DNA from: Nonomuraea sediminis
GTDB lineage: Bacteria; Actinomycetota; Actinomycetes; Streptosporangiales; Streptosporangiaceae
Direction of reading: 5' to 3'
Assembly (NCBI RefSeq): GCF_018531495.1
Contig: NZ_JAHDTI010000012.1
Span: forward strand, 248,001-312,000
DNA length: 64,000 bases
The notes beneath the pieces were generated by a model. It did no database searches and was not told the DNA's origin. It saw nothing but the letters and a program-made list of their open reading frames with translations. Numbering within the stretch: position 1 is the stretch's first letter; each line of letters opens with the position of its first letter. Below, piece by piece: positions 22,515-31,079 of this stretch. The position numbers and the translations under genes were made by a program.

Positions 22515-23450
22515 GGCTTTGAGGGTGCGGAGGATGGGGGCGGTCTCGATGCCGGTGATCGAGGGCAGCGCCAGGCGGGTGGTCAGGTAGTGGTGCAGCG
22601 CCTTCGGGCTCGGTGACAGCGCCGTGGCCAGCAGGTTCGTCGGGCCCGTCGTCGCGGCCACGATGGCCAGCTCGCGGTGTCCTGCCAGGGTGGTGGCCAC
22701 CTCGTCCAGATGGGCGGGCATCACCGACATCCACAACAGCGCCGACGCCGTGACGCCGAGCAGCCGGTCGTCGATCGCGACGTCGAAGAAGATCGCGCCC
22801 TTCTCGCGGAGTTCCTCCAGGCGCCTGCCCACGGTCGCGGCCGACCAGCCGGTGGCCGCGGCCAGGTCGGTCAGGCTCGCGCGCCCGTCCTGACGCAGCG
22901 CGTCGGCCAGCCGCCGGTCGCGCTCGCTCCAGGTCACCTCTCCCGGGTCGACGGCGAGGGCGAGCGCTCGCTGCTGGTCTTCGGTGAGGGCGTCGAGGTG
23001 GCCGCGCCAGGCGGTGGGCCCGCCGAGGTAGGTGTGCAGCAGGTAGTGCGCGGAGACCTTGGTGACGCTGGTCGTGCGCGGGATGTCGCGCAGCAGCAGG
23101 GCATGGGAGTCGGGGCCGCCGGGCACGGTCTCGATGATGGCGGCGATCTCGGTGCCGCCCGAGGTCAGGCGCACCCACGAGGTGTCGGAGCGGCGGGCAA
23201 GCGCGCGGGCGATGTCCTGCGCGGCGGCCGCGGTCGCGGTCAGGCGGACGATCCACTGCTGGCGTCCCGCGCTGTACGGCTCGGCCAGGCCCGTCACGCG
23301 CAGCCCCGCCTCGGCGGTCAGGCGCCGGTAGCGCCGCACGGCGGTCTGGGTGGAGACGCCGAGCACCTGGGCGATGCGGCTGAAGGGCGCGCGACCGTCG
23401 AGATGGAGCGCATGGAGCAAACCACGATCGACATCGTCCAGCACGGTCAT
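22506..23450 (-). CDS. Double-domain Lrp/AsnC-family regulator
   Basis: The 314-residue protein is two Lrp/AsnC units in tandem: the first helix-turn-helix is DRGLLHALHLDGRAPFSRIA then QVLGVSTQTAVRRYRRL, the second begins SERDRRLADALRQDGRASLT near residue 175, each followed by a ligand-binding RAM-like half. Normal Lrp proteins are about 150 residues. It is divergent from a DHA2-type exporter at 23542, a common pairing in actinobacteria in which the regulator controls the exporter. Ligand, perhaps an amino acid or drug, unknown. Confidence 0.9.
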   Translation of the reverse strand: MTVLDDVDRGLLHALHLDGRAPFSRIAQVLGVSTQTAVRRYRRLTAEAGLRVTGLAEPYSAGRQQWIVRLTATAAAAQDIARALARRSDTSWVRLTSGGTEIAAIIETVPGGPDSHALLLRDIPRTTSVTKVSAHYLLHTYLGGPTAWRGHLDALTEDQQRALALAVDPGEVTWSERDRRLADALRQDGRASLTDLAAATGWSAATVGRRLEELREKGAIFFDVAIDDRLLGVTASALLWMSVMPAHLDEVATTLAGHRELAIVAATTGPTNLLATALSPSPKALHHYLTTRLALPSITGIETAPILRTLKAGS

Positions 23451-23541
23451 TTTCGCGATGGTACCGGCTCTTGATGGAAAGTATCACGGAGTACCAGGTG
23501 ATCGTTGGAACGCCCGCCCGCTGGTCTTCCACCCTGGGGAG

Positions 23542-24828
23542 GTGACGGTTTCCAAGAAGTGGGCGGCACTGGCCGCCCTGCTGACCGCCGAGGCCCTGGA
23601 CGTGCTGAACACCACGATCGTCCAGGTGGCCGGCCCCTCGATCCACGCCTCGCTGGGCGGCGACACCGCCGACATCCAGTGGTTCGGCACCGCCTACACC
23701 CTGCCGTTCGCCCTGCTGCTGATCACCGGCGGCCGCCTGGGCGACATCTACGGCCGCAGGCGGGTGTTCCGTGCCGGGGTGGCGGTGTTCCTGCTGGCGG
23801 CGCTGGGCTGCGCGCTCTCGCCGTCGATCGGGCTGCTGATCGGCCTGCGCGCGGTGCAGGGCGCGGCGGCCGCGTTGACGATCCCGCAGACGATCGGGCT
23901 GATCAAGGCCATGTTCCGCGGCCCCGAGATGTCCCGGGCGCTCGGCTGCATCGGCCCGGTGATGGGCCTGGCCGCGGTCTGCGGACCGGTGCTCGGCGGG
24001 GTGCTCACCCACGGCTCGTCCTGGCGGGCGGCGTTCCTGGTGAACGTCCCGCTGTGCGTGGCCGTGCTGGCGCTGTCGAGGCTGCTGGTGGAGGACAAGG
24101 CACCGCGACGGCCGCGGCTGGACCTGCCGGGCACGGCGCTGGCCATGGGCGGCATCGGCCTGGTCGTCTACCCGCTGATCACGCTGTCGAGCTGGGTGCT
24201 GCTGGTCGCGGGTGCCGTCCTGCTCGGCGGCTTCGCGCTGCGGCAGCGCACGCACCCGGTGGTCGAGCCGCAGCTGCTCGCCCGGCGCGGCTTCCCCGCC
24301 GCGCTGGTCACCTCGACGCTGTTCTTCTCCGTGACGACCGGGCTGGCGCTGGTGGTCACCCTGCACCTGCAGCTCGACCTCGGCTACGACGTGCTCGCCG
24401 CCGGGCTGGGCCTGCTGCCCTGGTCCGCGGGGCTCGGCGTGGCCTCGCTCGTGTCGGGCTCGCGGCTGGTGCCCCGCTTCGGGCATCGGGTGATGTACGG
24501 CGGGCTGGCCGCACTGCTGGCGGGAATCGTGAGCGGAGTGTGGTGGCTGCCCGTCGCGCTGGGCGTCATCGGGGTCGGCGCCGGGATGTTCACGCCCGCG
24601 TTCTTCACCGGCGCGCTGAGCCGGCTCGAGCCGCAGGAGGCGGGCTCGGCCGCCGGGCTCCTCAACGCGGTGCAGCAGCTCGGCGGCACGCTCGGCGTGG
24701 CCGTCCTGGGCAGCCTCTACTTCGCCTTCGGCCTCACCGTCGCGCTCGCGGCTGCCGCAGCCGTGATCGTCGTGACGTTCAGCAGCATCCCTCGACCGGC
24801 ACGCACACCGCAGCACCTTCCTGCTTGA
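23542..24828 (+). CDS. MFS transporter (DHA2, EmrB/QacA-like)
   Basis: The 428-residue exporter has LDVLNTTIVQVAGPSIHASL at helix 1, motif A GGRLGDIYGRRRVF, and motif C-like GLAAVCGPVLGGVLTHGSSW RAAFLVNVP, marking proton-driven drug export of the DHA2 group. The GTG at 23542 follows CTGGGGA; its end at 24828 is in a normal place. Divergent from the double Lrp regulator. Length suits a 12-helix member, slightly shorter than typical 14-helix DHA2 proteins. Substrate unknown. Confidence 0.9.
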   Translation: MTVSKKWAALAALLTAEALDVLNTTIVQVAGPSIHASLGGDTADIQWFGTAYTLPFALLLITGGRLGDIYGRRRVFRAGVAVFLLAALGCALSPSIGLLIGLRAVQGAAAALTIPQTIGLIKAMFRGPEMSRALGCIGPVMGLAAVCGPVLGGVLTHGSSWRAAFLVNVPLCVAVLALSRLLVEDKAPRRPRLDLPGTALAMGGIGLVVYPLITLSSWVLLVAGAVLLGGFALRQRTHPVVEPQLLARRGFPAALVTSTLFFSVTTGLALVVTLHLQLDLGYDVLAAGLGLLPWSAGLGVASLVSGSRLVPRFGHRVMYGGLAALLAGIVSGVWWLPVALGVIGVGAGMFTPAFFTGALSRLEPQEAGSAAGLLNAVQQLGGTLGVAVLGSLYFAFGLTVALAAAAAVIVVTFSSIPRPARTPQHLPA

Positions 24829-24961
24829 ACCACGTGGCGGCCACCGCCGTGTTTCCGGAAGTTTTTACTTCCAGAGCCGCATCATTCCGGACGTGCCAGG
24901 CAAGGTGACAGGACGTGATCGCTCTGCTCGTGGGCAGTGGAGCGAACGAAGCGAGGACATC

Positions 24962-25171
24962 ATGCGGTTGAGCGCGCGTAACCAGATTCCGGCCCGGGTG
25001 ACGGGCATCACCAAGGGCGAGGCGACGGCGAATGTGGAGCTGGACGCGGCCGGGGTGCGCCTGATGGCGTCCATCACGGTGGAGGCCGCGGAAGAGCTCG
25101 GGCTGCGACCGGGCAGCGAACTGCTCGCGGTGATCAAGGCCTCCGACGTGATGCTGGCGGTGGACGGCTAG
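24962..25171 (+). CDS. Molbindin-like TOBE (Mop) domain protein
   Basis: This 69-residue protein is a single Mop/TOBE domain: SARNQIPARVTGITKGEATA, NVELDAAGVRLMASITVEAA and GSELLAVIKASDVMLAV match molbindins, cytosolic hexamers that store or buffer molybdate. GCGAGGA precedes the ATG. Its stop codon CTAG overlaps that of the convergent gene at 25168, which encodes a molybdopterin-binding fold protein, so both neighbours relate to molybdenum. No promoter or molybdate-regulator site could be identified. Confidence 0.88.
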   Translation: MRLSARNQIPARVTGITKGEATANVELDAAGVRLMASITVEAAEELGLRPGSELLAVIKASDVMLAVDG

Positions 25172-25575
25172 GCCGGATGACCGTCTTCGGCCCATAACCG
25201 GTCGTCCGCGCGGACTCTGATGTCGGTGACCTGGCTGATGTGCCGGGCGCCGCACCGGTCGCCCGGCATCACCAGGTGCGGACCCTCATCGTCGAGCGTG
25301 CGGCAGTCCATGACGACGGCGAGCAGCGCCGGGGTGTTGCCGAACTCGGGGTCGATCTCGCCCCACGACAGCACCGCGCGATGGCCGTCGCGCCCCAGTA
25401 CCGAGATCAGGAAACGCAGCCGATCCCTGCGGTCGCCAGGATCGAACAGCGGGCCGGCCGCCTGGAGCACGTCAACGAGCAGCGGCCCGCTGAAGTGGTG
25501 GCGCCGCAGCCCTGAGGTGCGGCATTCGAAGGTCACCGTGGTCTCCCGCTGCGGCATCGACCGGAGCGTGGCCAC
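25168..25575 (-). CDS. Sulfite-oxidase-fold (Oxidored_molyb) protein, short, possibly 5'-truncated
   Basis: The 135-residue protein matches the core of the oxidoreductase molybdopterin-binding domain: TVTFECRTSGLRRHHFSGPL with the cofactor Cys position, DRLRFLISVLGRDGHRAVLS and CGARHISQVTDIRV. Homologous sequence (ALLSVATLRSMPQ) continues upstream of the GTG used here until a TAG near 25600, so some N-terminus may have been lost when the adjacent repeat copy C or its flank arrived. It is close to the minimal length for the family. Convergent with the molbindin gene. Confidence 0.7.
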   Translation of the reverse strand: MATLRSMPQRETTVTFECRTSGLRRHHFSGPLLVDVLQAAGPLFDPGDRRDRLRFLISVLGRDGHRAVLSWGEIDPEFGNTPALLAVVMDCRTLDDEGPHLVMPGDRCGARHISQVTDIRVRADDRLWAEDGHPA

Positions 25576-25653
25576 GCTGAGCAGGGCGGGCTGCTAGATA
25601 TATGCCCCTAACACCTCCGCAAACGCAAGGCTCACCACGGCCATGGGCCCGCA

Positions 25654-25777
25654 GCCGTGGTGCCCGGATGACGAAGCGCCGTGACGGCGGGAAACCGTCA
25701 CCGACTCGCCGGAAGCGCCGCCCGCGGGCCCGCGACCGAAGTACGGCGGGCGGCCGGTGGCGGCGGCTCGCCGTACG
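25654..25777 (-). repeat. Interspersed repeat, copy C (inverted, diverged)
   Basis: The minus strand from 25777 reads GTACGGCGAGCCGCCGCCAC and continues with the same order of words as copies A and B (CCGGCCGCCCGCCGTACTTC, GCGGGCCCGCGGGCGGCGC, TTCCGGCGAGTCGGTGACGG, GGGCACCACGGC). It lacks the clean terminal inverted repeat of copy A. It lies between the short molybdopterin-fold gene and the ABC permease gene, and a CACCACGGC/GCCGTGGTG hairpin (25633-25662) adjoins it. Confidence 0.75.
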
Positions 25778-25781
25778 ACGT

Positions 25782-26981
25782 CTAGCCCCGAAGAGCCTCG
25801 GTAGGGGAGAGGCGAGAGGCGCGGATGGCTGGGTAGAGGCCGGCGAGCGCGCCGATGGCGAGGGTGGCGCCGAGCCCGCCGGCGAAGGCCCACACCGGCA
25901 CCACGACGGGCCAGCCCTGGTAGGAGGCGTACCCGGCGGTGACCGCGGACCCGACCAGGACGCCGCCCGCGCCGCCGAGGGCCGACAGCAGCAGCGACTC
26001 GGCCAGGAACTGGGTGCGGATCTGGCCGCGCGTCGCCCCGAGGGAGCGGCGCAGCCCGATCTCCGCGCGCCGTTCGAGCACCGAGATGACCATGGTGTTG
26101 GCCACCCCCACCCCGCCTACCAGCAGCGCCACCACGCCTAGCCCGAGCAGCAGCCCGGTGAAGGCGGCCCCGGCGGCCTGCTTGGCGGCCAGCGCGTCGG
26201 AGGGCCGCGACACCTCCACCTCGTTGGGCGCCTCCGGGTTGGCCGTCGAGCCGAGCACCTCGCGCACCGCCGCCACGCGCGCGTCGTCCGAGCGGGTGTA
26301 GACCATGGTCGGGTGCCCGTCGAAGCCCAGCACCGAGGTCGCGGCCGGCCAGCCGATCAGGGCGGCGCTGTCCAGTTCGGGCGCCAGCGGCGCGGTCTCG
26401 AGGACCCCGACCACGGTGAACCAGACGCCGCCCACCAGCACCTGCGTGTCGGGTCCTGCGTGGCCGATGCCCAGGCGCTGGGCAGCGGCCGCCCCGAGCA
26501 CGACCGCCGGGTAGCTGCCGGTGGCGTCGTTGAGCCAGACTCCGTCGCGCAGGCGGACCCCGGTGGCGGCAGGCAGGTTGACGCGGGCGGCGTAGACGGC
26601 GATGCCGTTGGTCTCGATGATCGGGATCTTGGCGTTGCGGTAGACCTTGGCCGCGGGAAGGCGCCCGATGGCCGAAACGGTCCGCACGCCGGAGATGCGC
26701 CCGATCATGGGTTCGGCCTCGAGCGGTAGCTTCGCCTGCTCCCCGGTCAGCGTCGTGCCCGGCGCGACGGTCAGCAGGTTGGTGCCCAGCGAGGCGAGCG
26801 TCCTGTCCAGCTCCGCCCCCGAGGAGGAGGAGATGCCGACGACCGCGACCATGGCGGCGATGCCGATCGCGATGCCCAGCGCTGACAGGAACGCCCGCAT
26901 CGGCCGGGTGCGCATCCCCGTCGCGCCCACCTTGACCACGTCGCCCGGCCCGAGCCTGGCCGGGCGCAGCGCGTTAGCCAT
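25782..26981 (-). CDS. MacB-type ABC transporter permease
   Basis: The 399-residue protein is a FtsX/MacB permease: first helix in MRAFLSALGIAIGIAAMVAV, a long extracytoplasmic MacB_PCD domain (about residues 55-265), then three helices near the C-terminus (GLLLGLGVVALLVGGVGVAN, TMVISVLERRAEIGLRRSLG, LGATLAIGALAGLYPAIRAS). With the ATPase and adaptor encoded upstream it forms an MacAB-like exporter or mechanotransmission complex in the membrane. Its ATG overlaps the ATPase gene by eight bases. Confidence 0.93.
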   Translation of the reverse strand: MANALRPARLGPGDVVKVGATGMRTRPMRAFLSALGIAIGIAAMVAVVGISSSSGAELDRTLASLGTNLLTVAPGTTLTGEQAKLPLEAEPMIGRISGVRTVSAIGRLPAAKVYRNAKIPIIETNGIAVYAARVNLPAATGVRLRDGVWLNDATGSYPAVVLGAAAAQRLGIGHAGPDTQVLVGGVWFTVVGVLETAPLAPELDSAALIGWPAATSVLGFDGHPTMVYTRSDDARVAAVREVLGSTANPEAPNEVEVSRPSDALAAKQAAGAAFTGLLLGLGVVALLVGGVGVANTMVISVLERRAEIGLRRSLGATRGQIRTQFLAESLLLSALGGAGGVLVGSAVTAGYASYQGWPVVVPVWAFAGGLGATLAIGALAGLYPAIRASRLSPTEALRG

Positions 26982-27630
26982 GGTCGGTCACCCGGCCGTC
27001 CCGCATGCGGACCTGGCGCGGCAGCGACGCGGCGATCTCCAGGTCGTGGGTGATGATCACGACGGTGGTGCCGGCGGCGTGCAGCTTGCGCAGCAGGTCC
27101 ATCACGCCGGCGCCCGAGGCGGAGTCGAGCGCGCCGGTGGGCTCGTCGGCCAGCAGCAGCGCTGGGTCGCCCGCGACGGCTCGGGCGATCGCCACCCGCT
27201 GCCGTTCGCCGCCGGACAACTGGTCCGGCCGGTGGTCGACGCGGTGGCCGAGGCCGACGCGTTCGAGCGCGTCGGCGGCGCGGCGCCGCCGGTCCTTGCC
27301 GCGCATCCCGGTGTAGAGGAGGCCGTCGGCGACGTTGTCCAGGGCCCTGACGCCGGCTGCCAGGTGGAAGTGCTGGAAGACGAAGCCGATCCGGGTGGCG
27401 CGCAACGCCGACAGCCGCGAGTCCGACAGCCGGGCCACGTCGTGCCCGTCGATGTGCACGCTCCCCGAGGTGGGCCGGTCGAGCGTGCCGAGCACGTTCA
27501 GCATGGTCGACTTGCCCGACCCCGAGGGGCCGACGATGGCCACCAGTTCGCTCCTGTCGATGGTGAGCGAGACGCCGTCCAGCGCGGTGACGCCCGGGTA
27601 GACCTTGGTGACGTGCTTGAGCGAGATCAT
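26974..27630 (-). CDS. MacB/LolD-type ABC transporter ATPase
   Basis: The 218-residue protein contains Walker A GPSGSGKST (about residues 34-42), Q-loop FVFQHFHL, signature LSGGERQRVAIARA, Walker B LLLADEPTGALD and the switch His in VIITHD. It powers the MacB-like permease encoded next. Four-base ATGA overlaps join it to the adaptor gene upstream and an eight-base overlap to the permease downstream, so the three are one operon with the lipoprotein gene at 28694. Confidence 0.96.
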   Translation of the reverse strand: MISLKHVTKVYPGVTALDGVSLTIDRSELVAIVGPSGSGKSTMLNVLGTLDRPTSGSVHIDGHDVARLSDSRLSALRATRIGFVFQHFHLAAGVRALDNVADGLLYTGMRGKDRRRRAADALERVGLGHRVDHRPDQLSGGERQRVAIARAVAGDPALLLADEPTGALDSASGAGVMDLLRKLHAAGTTVVIITHDLEIAASLPRQVRMRDGRVTDHG

Positions 27631-28694
27631 GCCGGCACCCCCACCTGGGTGCCCTCGCTGATCCCCGTGCCGGAGACCTCGACCTGGCCGGAGGCGAACA
27701 GCCCGGTCTTCACGGGCACGTACCGCGAGGTGCCGCCGCTGACCACCTCCACGCCGAACCCGCCGCCGGGCAGGCTCACCAGCGCGGCGACCGGCACGGT
27801 GAGCACGCCCTTGCGGCGTTCGGCGGTGAAGGCGACCTGCACCGAGGCCAGCACGTAGGCGCCGGCCGCCTTCTGCGCCTTCCTGCCGGTGACCGCGACC
27901 TCCACCTCGACCTTGGTCTTCGGGTCGTCGCCCGGGTTGGCGCCCGCCTGGATGAGCGTGGTGACGTCGCGGATGCGGCCGGGGATCTCGGTGTCGTCGG
28001 GCAGCGTGACGGTGACCTTGGCGCCCTTGCGGGCCAGGCGCTGGTCGACGGTGTCCAGCTCCACGGTGACGGCCTTGGTGGTGCCGGTGTAGGTGAGCAC
28101 CTTCTGCCCGGGCGCCGTGGGGTCGCCCTGGCCGGCGTGCAGGCTGTCGACCCGGACGGGGCCAGGGGCGAACACCACCCGGCCCAGCTCGACCGTGCCC
28201 GTCTGGTCCAGGTCCAGGTCGTCCTGCCAGTCCTTGACCGCGTCGGCGGTGGCCTGGCTGTAGTCGTCGTCGACGGTGAAGCCGTCGTAGCCGAGCGCCT
28301 TCAGGTTGCGTTCCAGCTGTTCGACGTCAGGCCCCTCGCTGCCGACCTTGAGCGTGCGGTAGGCGGGCACCTTGCCGTACAGCAGGGTGACGGGCTTGCC
28401 GTCCACCTCGTAGAGCGGTTTGCCGCGGCTGACGCGGTCGCCGGTCTCCGGCACCTTGGTGAGCGTGCCGGGCAGCCGGCTGGTGGCGGTCGTGGTGGCA
28501 CCGTAGCCGAGCCTGCCGTCGACGCTCTTGGCGTCGGTCAGCGTCTGGCGCGACACGGCGGCGGTCTTGGGCGGCAGGTGGCTCGCCTTCTGCTCGCCGG
28601 AGGCGTTGCCGCCACGCAGACCGAGCGTGGCGGCGGTGGCCCCGGCCGCGGCCAGGGTCACGATGGTGACGGCCGCGATCTTGCCACGGCCCAT
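27627..28694 (-). CDS. Membrane-anchored adaptor with peptidoglycan-binding domain
   Basis: The 355-residue protein starts with a single membrane anchor (KIAAVTIVTLAAAGATAATL, about residues 4-24), then an HlyD-like biotinyl-lipoyl part (GTLTKVPETGDRVSRGKPLY), a PG_binding_1 domain (VGSEGPDVEQLERNLKALGY, SQATADAVKDWQDDL) and beta-barrel domains. It is the actinobacterial version of a MacA-type adaptor linking the ABC exporter to the cell wall. The ATG at 28694 shares one base with the previous stop (TGATG). Confidence 0.9.
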   Translation of the reverse strand: MGRGKIAAVTIVTLAAAGATAATLGLRGGNASGEQKASHLPPKTAAVSRQTLTDAKSVDGRLGYGATTTATSRLPGTLTKVPETGDRVSRGKPLYEVDGKPVTLLYGKVPAYRTLKVGSEGPDVEQLERNLKALGYDGFTVDDDYSQATADAVKDWQDDLDLDQTGTVELGRVVFAPGPVRVDSLHAGQGDPTAPGQKVLTYTGTTKAVTVELDTVDQRLARKGAKVTVTLPDDTEIPGRIRDVTTLIQAGANPGDDPKTKVEVEVAVTGRKAQKAAGAYVLASVQVAFTAERRKGVLTVPVAALVSLPGGGFGVEVVSGGTSRYVPVKTGLFASGQVEVSGTGISEGTQVGVPA

Positions 28695-29176
28695 CAGTTG
28701 CCCCCGGACAGCACGCCCTGGCACTTCTCCTGGGCAGACTTGAAGTCGGGGTCGTTGCCGACGTCACCGCTGATCATGACGCCCTTCTGGCCGGGCTGCG
28801 GGTCGGGGAAGGCCTCCACGCCGTTCTGGCGCATGCACTCGGCGAACTTGCGGTTGCGCTCCTCCGCCTTGGCCGAGTCGGCGGGCGACTGGTCGTTCAT
28901 CGGGCTGTACTGGCGGCAGGCCTCCATGGCCTTGTCGACGGTCTCCTTGGGGACGCTCCCATCCATCTTGAGCTGGATGCCCTTGCCGGGTTGCGGGTCG
29001 TCCATCTTGATGCCGTGCTCGCGCATGCACTGGGCGAACTTCACGCCCATCTCGTCCCTGCTCAGGCTGGGCTTGCCCGAGGCGGGGCCGGTGGGGGAGG
29101 CGCCCTCGGCGGTGGAGCAGCCGGTCAGGGCGAGAGCGAGCAGCAGCGGCAGGGCCGCGATCAGTTTCCGTGTCAT
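28694..29176 (-). CDS. Lipoprotein of the ABC-exporter operon
   Basis: This 160-residue protein has a lipoprotein signal (MTRKLIAALPLLLALALTGC, lipobox LTGC at residues 17-20) and two internal copies of a helical Cys-containing unit: KFAQCMREHGIKMDDPQP and KFAECMRQNGVEAFPDPQPG. Similar proteins accompany MacAB-like exporters and BceRS/OmpR-type two-component systems in actinobacteria; a sensory or substrate-capture role on the outer face of the membrane is plausible. It is the first gene of the exporter operon and is divergent from the two-component system at 29287. Confidence 0.88.
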   Translation of the reverse strand: MTRKLIAALPLLLALALTGCSTAEGASPTGPASGKPSLSRDEMGVKFAQCMREHGIKMDDPQPGKGIQLKMDGSVPKETVDKAMEACRQYSPMNDQSPADSAKAEERNRKFAECMRQNGVEAFPDPQPGQKGVMISGDVGNDPDFKSAQEKCQGVLSGGN

Positions 29177-29286
29177 GGGCCGATATGCAACGCCACGGCG
29201 TGTTTCCCCGCTGTTTCCGGCTTACGGGGAGGAAACGCGGTCATCGGCCACGATGTCCGCAGCAATCATGACGAAGGAGCGGACGG

Positions 29287-29943
29287 ATGCGGGTGCTGGT
29301 GGCCGAGGACGAGCCGATCCTGGCCGGGGCGATCGCTGAGTGGCTGCGCGACGAGGCGCACGCGGTCGACGTCGCCCATGACGGCGAGGCCGCGCTGGAG
29401 CGGCTGGGCGTTCACGACTACGACGTCGTCGTGCTGGACCGGGACCTGCCGCTGGTGCATGGCGACGACGTGTGCAGGGAGCTGGTGGCCGCCGGTTCGC
29501 AGGTGCGGGTGCTGATGCTGACGGCGGCGGCCGAGATCGGCGACCGGGTGACCGGGCTGTCGATGGGCGCCGACGACTACCTGACCAAGCCGTTCGCCTT
29601 CGCCGAGCTGGCCGCCCGGATCCAGGCGCTGGGCCGCAGGGCGCGCCCGGCCGTGCCTCCGGTGCTGCGTCGGTCGGGCATCACGCTCGATCCCGCCCGG
29701 CGGGAGGTGTTCCGCGACAGCCGGTTCGTGCCGCTGTCGAAGAAGGAGTTCGCGGTGCTGACCGAGCTGCTGCGCGCCGACGGCGCCGCCGTCTCGGCCG
29801 AGCAACTGCTGGAGAAGGCCTGGGACGAGTACGCCGACCCCTTCACGGGTGCCGTACGGCTGGCCGTACTGAAACTGCGACGCAAGCTGGGAGAGCCGCC
29901 GATCGTGGAGACCGTGACGGGCGTGGGGTACCGGATCCCATGA
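29287..29943 (+). CDS. OmpR-family response regulator
   Basis: The 218-residue protein has a receiver domain (VAEDEP, phosphoacceptor in VVVLDRDLPL at about residue 51, LTAAAE, LTKPFAFAEL) and an OmpR winged helix (VPLSKKEFAVLTELLRADGA, FTGAVRLAVLKLRRKLGEP, VTGVGYRI). It is divergent from the lipoprotein-ABC exporter operon, which is its most likely target, and its stop overlaps the kinase ATG. Together they resemble exporter-controlling systems that respond to cell-envelope stress. Confidence 0.95.
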   Translation: MRVLVAEDEPILAGAIAEWLRDEAHAVDVAHDGEAALERLGVHDYDVVVLDRDLPLVHGDDVCRELVAAGSQVRVLMLTAAAEIGDRVTGLSMGADDYLTKPFAFAELAARIQALGRRARPAVPPVLRRSGITLDPARREVFRDSRFVPLSKKEFAVLTELLRADGAAVSAEQLLEKAWDEYADPFTGAVRLAVLKLRRKLGEPPIVETVTGVGYRIP

Positions 29944-31079
29944 GAATCACGCTGCGCGCCAGGTTGACGCTGATCTACGGGAGCCTGTTCGTGGTGGCCG
30001 GGCTGGTGCTGCTCGGGGTCACCTACGCGCTGTTCAGCCAGCGCCTGGGCGGCTACAAGGTCCTGGCGACCGCCGGCCCGACGTCGAGCGCCGTCACGTT
30101 CAAGGCCGACGCCGAGAAAATGATGCTCGACGAGCAGGCGCGGGTGCGGGAGGCAGCGATGACCTCGCTGTTCACCCAGGGCGGGATCGCGCTGGTGGTC
30201 GTGGGCGGAGCCGCGGCCGGGTTCGGCTGGCTGGTGGCGGGCCGGGTGCTCGCGCCGCTGCACCGGGTCACCGACACCGCGCGCCGCATCGCCACCGCGG
30301 CCGACAGGAGCCTGCACGAGCGCATCGCGCTGCGCGGGCCCAACGACGAGGTCAAGGACCTGGCCGAGGCGTTCGACGCGATGGTCGAGCAGCTCGACCG
30401 CTCCTTCGACGGGCAGCGGCGCTTCGTGGCCAACGCCTCGCACGAGCTGCGTACGCCACTCACCCTCGGGCGGGCGCTGGTGGAGCTGGCGATGCACCGC
30501 AGGAGCGCCTCCGACGACGTCAAACAGCTGGGCGAGAGCCTGCTGGAGATCAACTCGCGGCACGAGCGGCTGATCGGCGGGCTGCTGCTGCTGGCCAGCT
30601 CGGAGAACTCGCTGACCGACCGGGTGCCGGTCGACCTGGCCGACGTGGTGAGCCACGTGACCGTGCAGCTGGAGCTCGAGGCCGACAGGGCGGGCATCAA
30701 GGTGCGCGAATCGGCGCACGAGGCGCCGGTGGAGGGCAACGCGCTGCTGCTCGAGCGGATGGTGCACAACCTGGTCGAGAACGGCATCCGGCACAACGCC
30801 GAGGGCGGCTGGGTGGAGGTGTCGAGCCGCACCCGGCAGGACGGGCGGGCCGAGGTCGAGGTGCGCAACAGCGGGCCCGTCGTGCCGCCCTACGAAGTGC
30901 AGGCGCTGTTCGAGCCGTTCAGGCGGCTGGGCGGCGACCGCCTGGTGACCGCCGCAGGGGCCGGACTGGGGCTGTCGATCGTGCGCTCGGTGGCCCGCGC
31001 GCACGGCGGTGAGGCCGACGCCCATCCGCGCGACGGCGGCGGCCTCACGGTGACCGTTACCCTGCCAGGTTCTCAATGA
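29940..31079 (+). CDS. Sensor histidine kinase (EnvZ/PhoR type, HAMP)
   Basis: The 379-residue kinase has two membrane helices (about residues 11-30 and 78-100) around a 45-residue extracytoplasmic loop, a HAMP linker (GRVLAPLHRVTDTARRI), the H-box FVANASHELRTPLTLGRAL, and an HATPase domain (NLVENGIRHN, GAGLGLSIVRSVARAHGG). It phosphorylates the OmpR-type regulator encoded before it (ATGA overlap). Its 3' end overlaps the convergent thiolase gene by 23 bases. Confidence 0.95.
   Translation: MRITLRARLTLIYGSLFVVAGLVLLGVTYALFSQRLGGYKVLATAGPTSSAVTFKADAEKMMLDEQARVREAAMTSLFTQGGIALVVVGGAAAGFGWLVAGRVLAPLHRVTDTARRIATAADRSLHERIALRGPNDEVKDLAEAFDAMVEQLDRSFDGQRRFVANASHELRTPLTLGRALVELAMHRRSASDDVKQLGESLLEINSRHERLIGGLLLLASSENSLTDRVPVDLADVVSHVTVQLELEADRAGIKVRESAHEAPVEGNALLLERMVHNLVENGIRHNAEGGWVEVSSRTRQDGRAEVEVRNSGPVVPPYEVQALFEPFRRLGGDRLVTAAGAGLGLSIVRSVARAHGGEADAHPRDGGGLTVTVTLPGSQ

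Noticed and set aside
21892..24816. Very long open frame on the minus strand antisense to and extending past the Lrp and MFS genes
   Set aside because: It is a high-GC shadow frame with Arg/Ala/Gly/His-rich sequence; only its last 193 codons are the real TetR gene.
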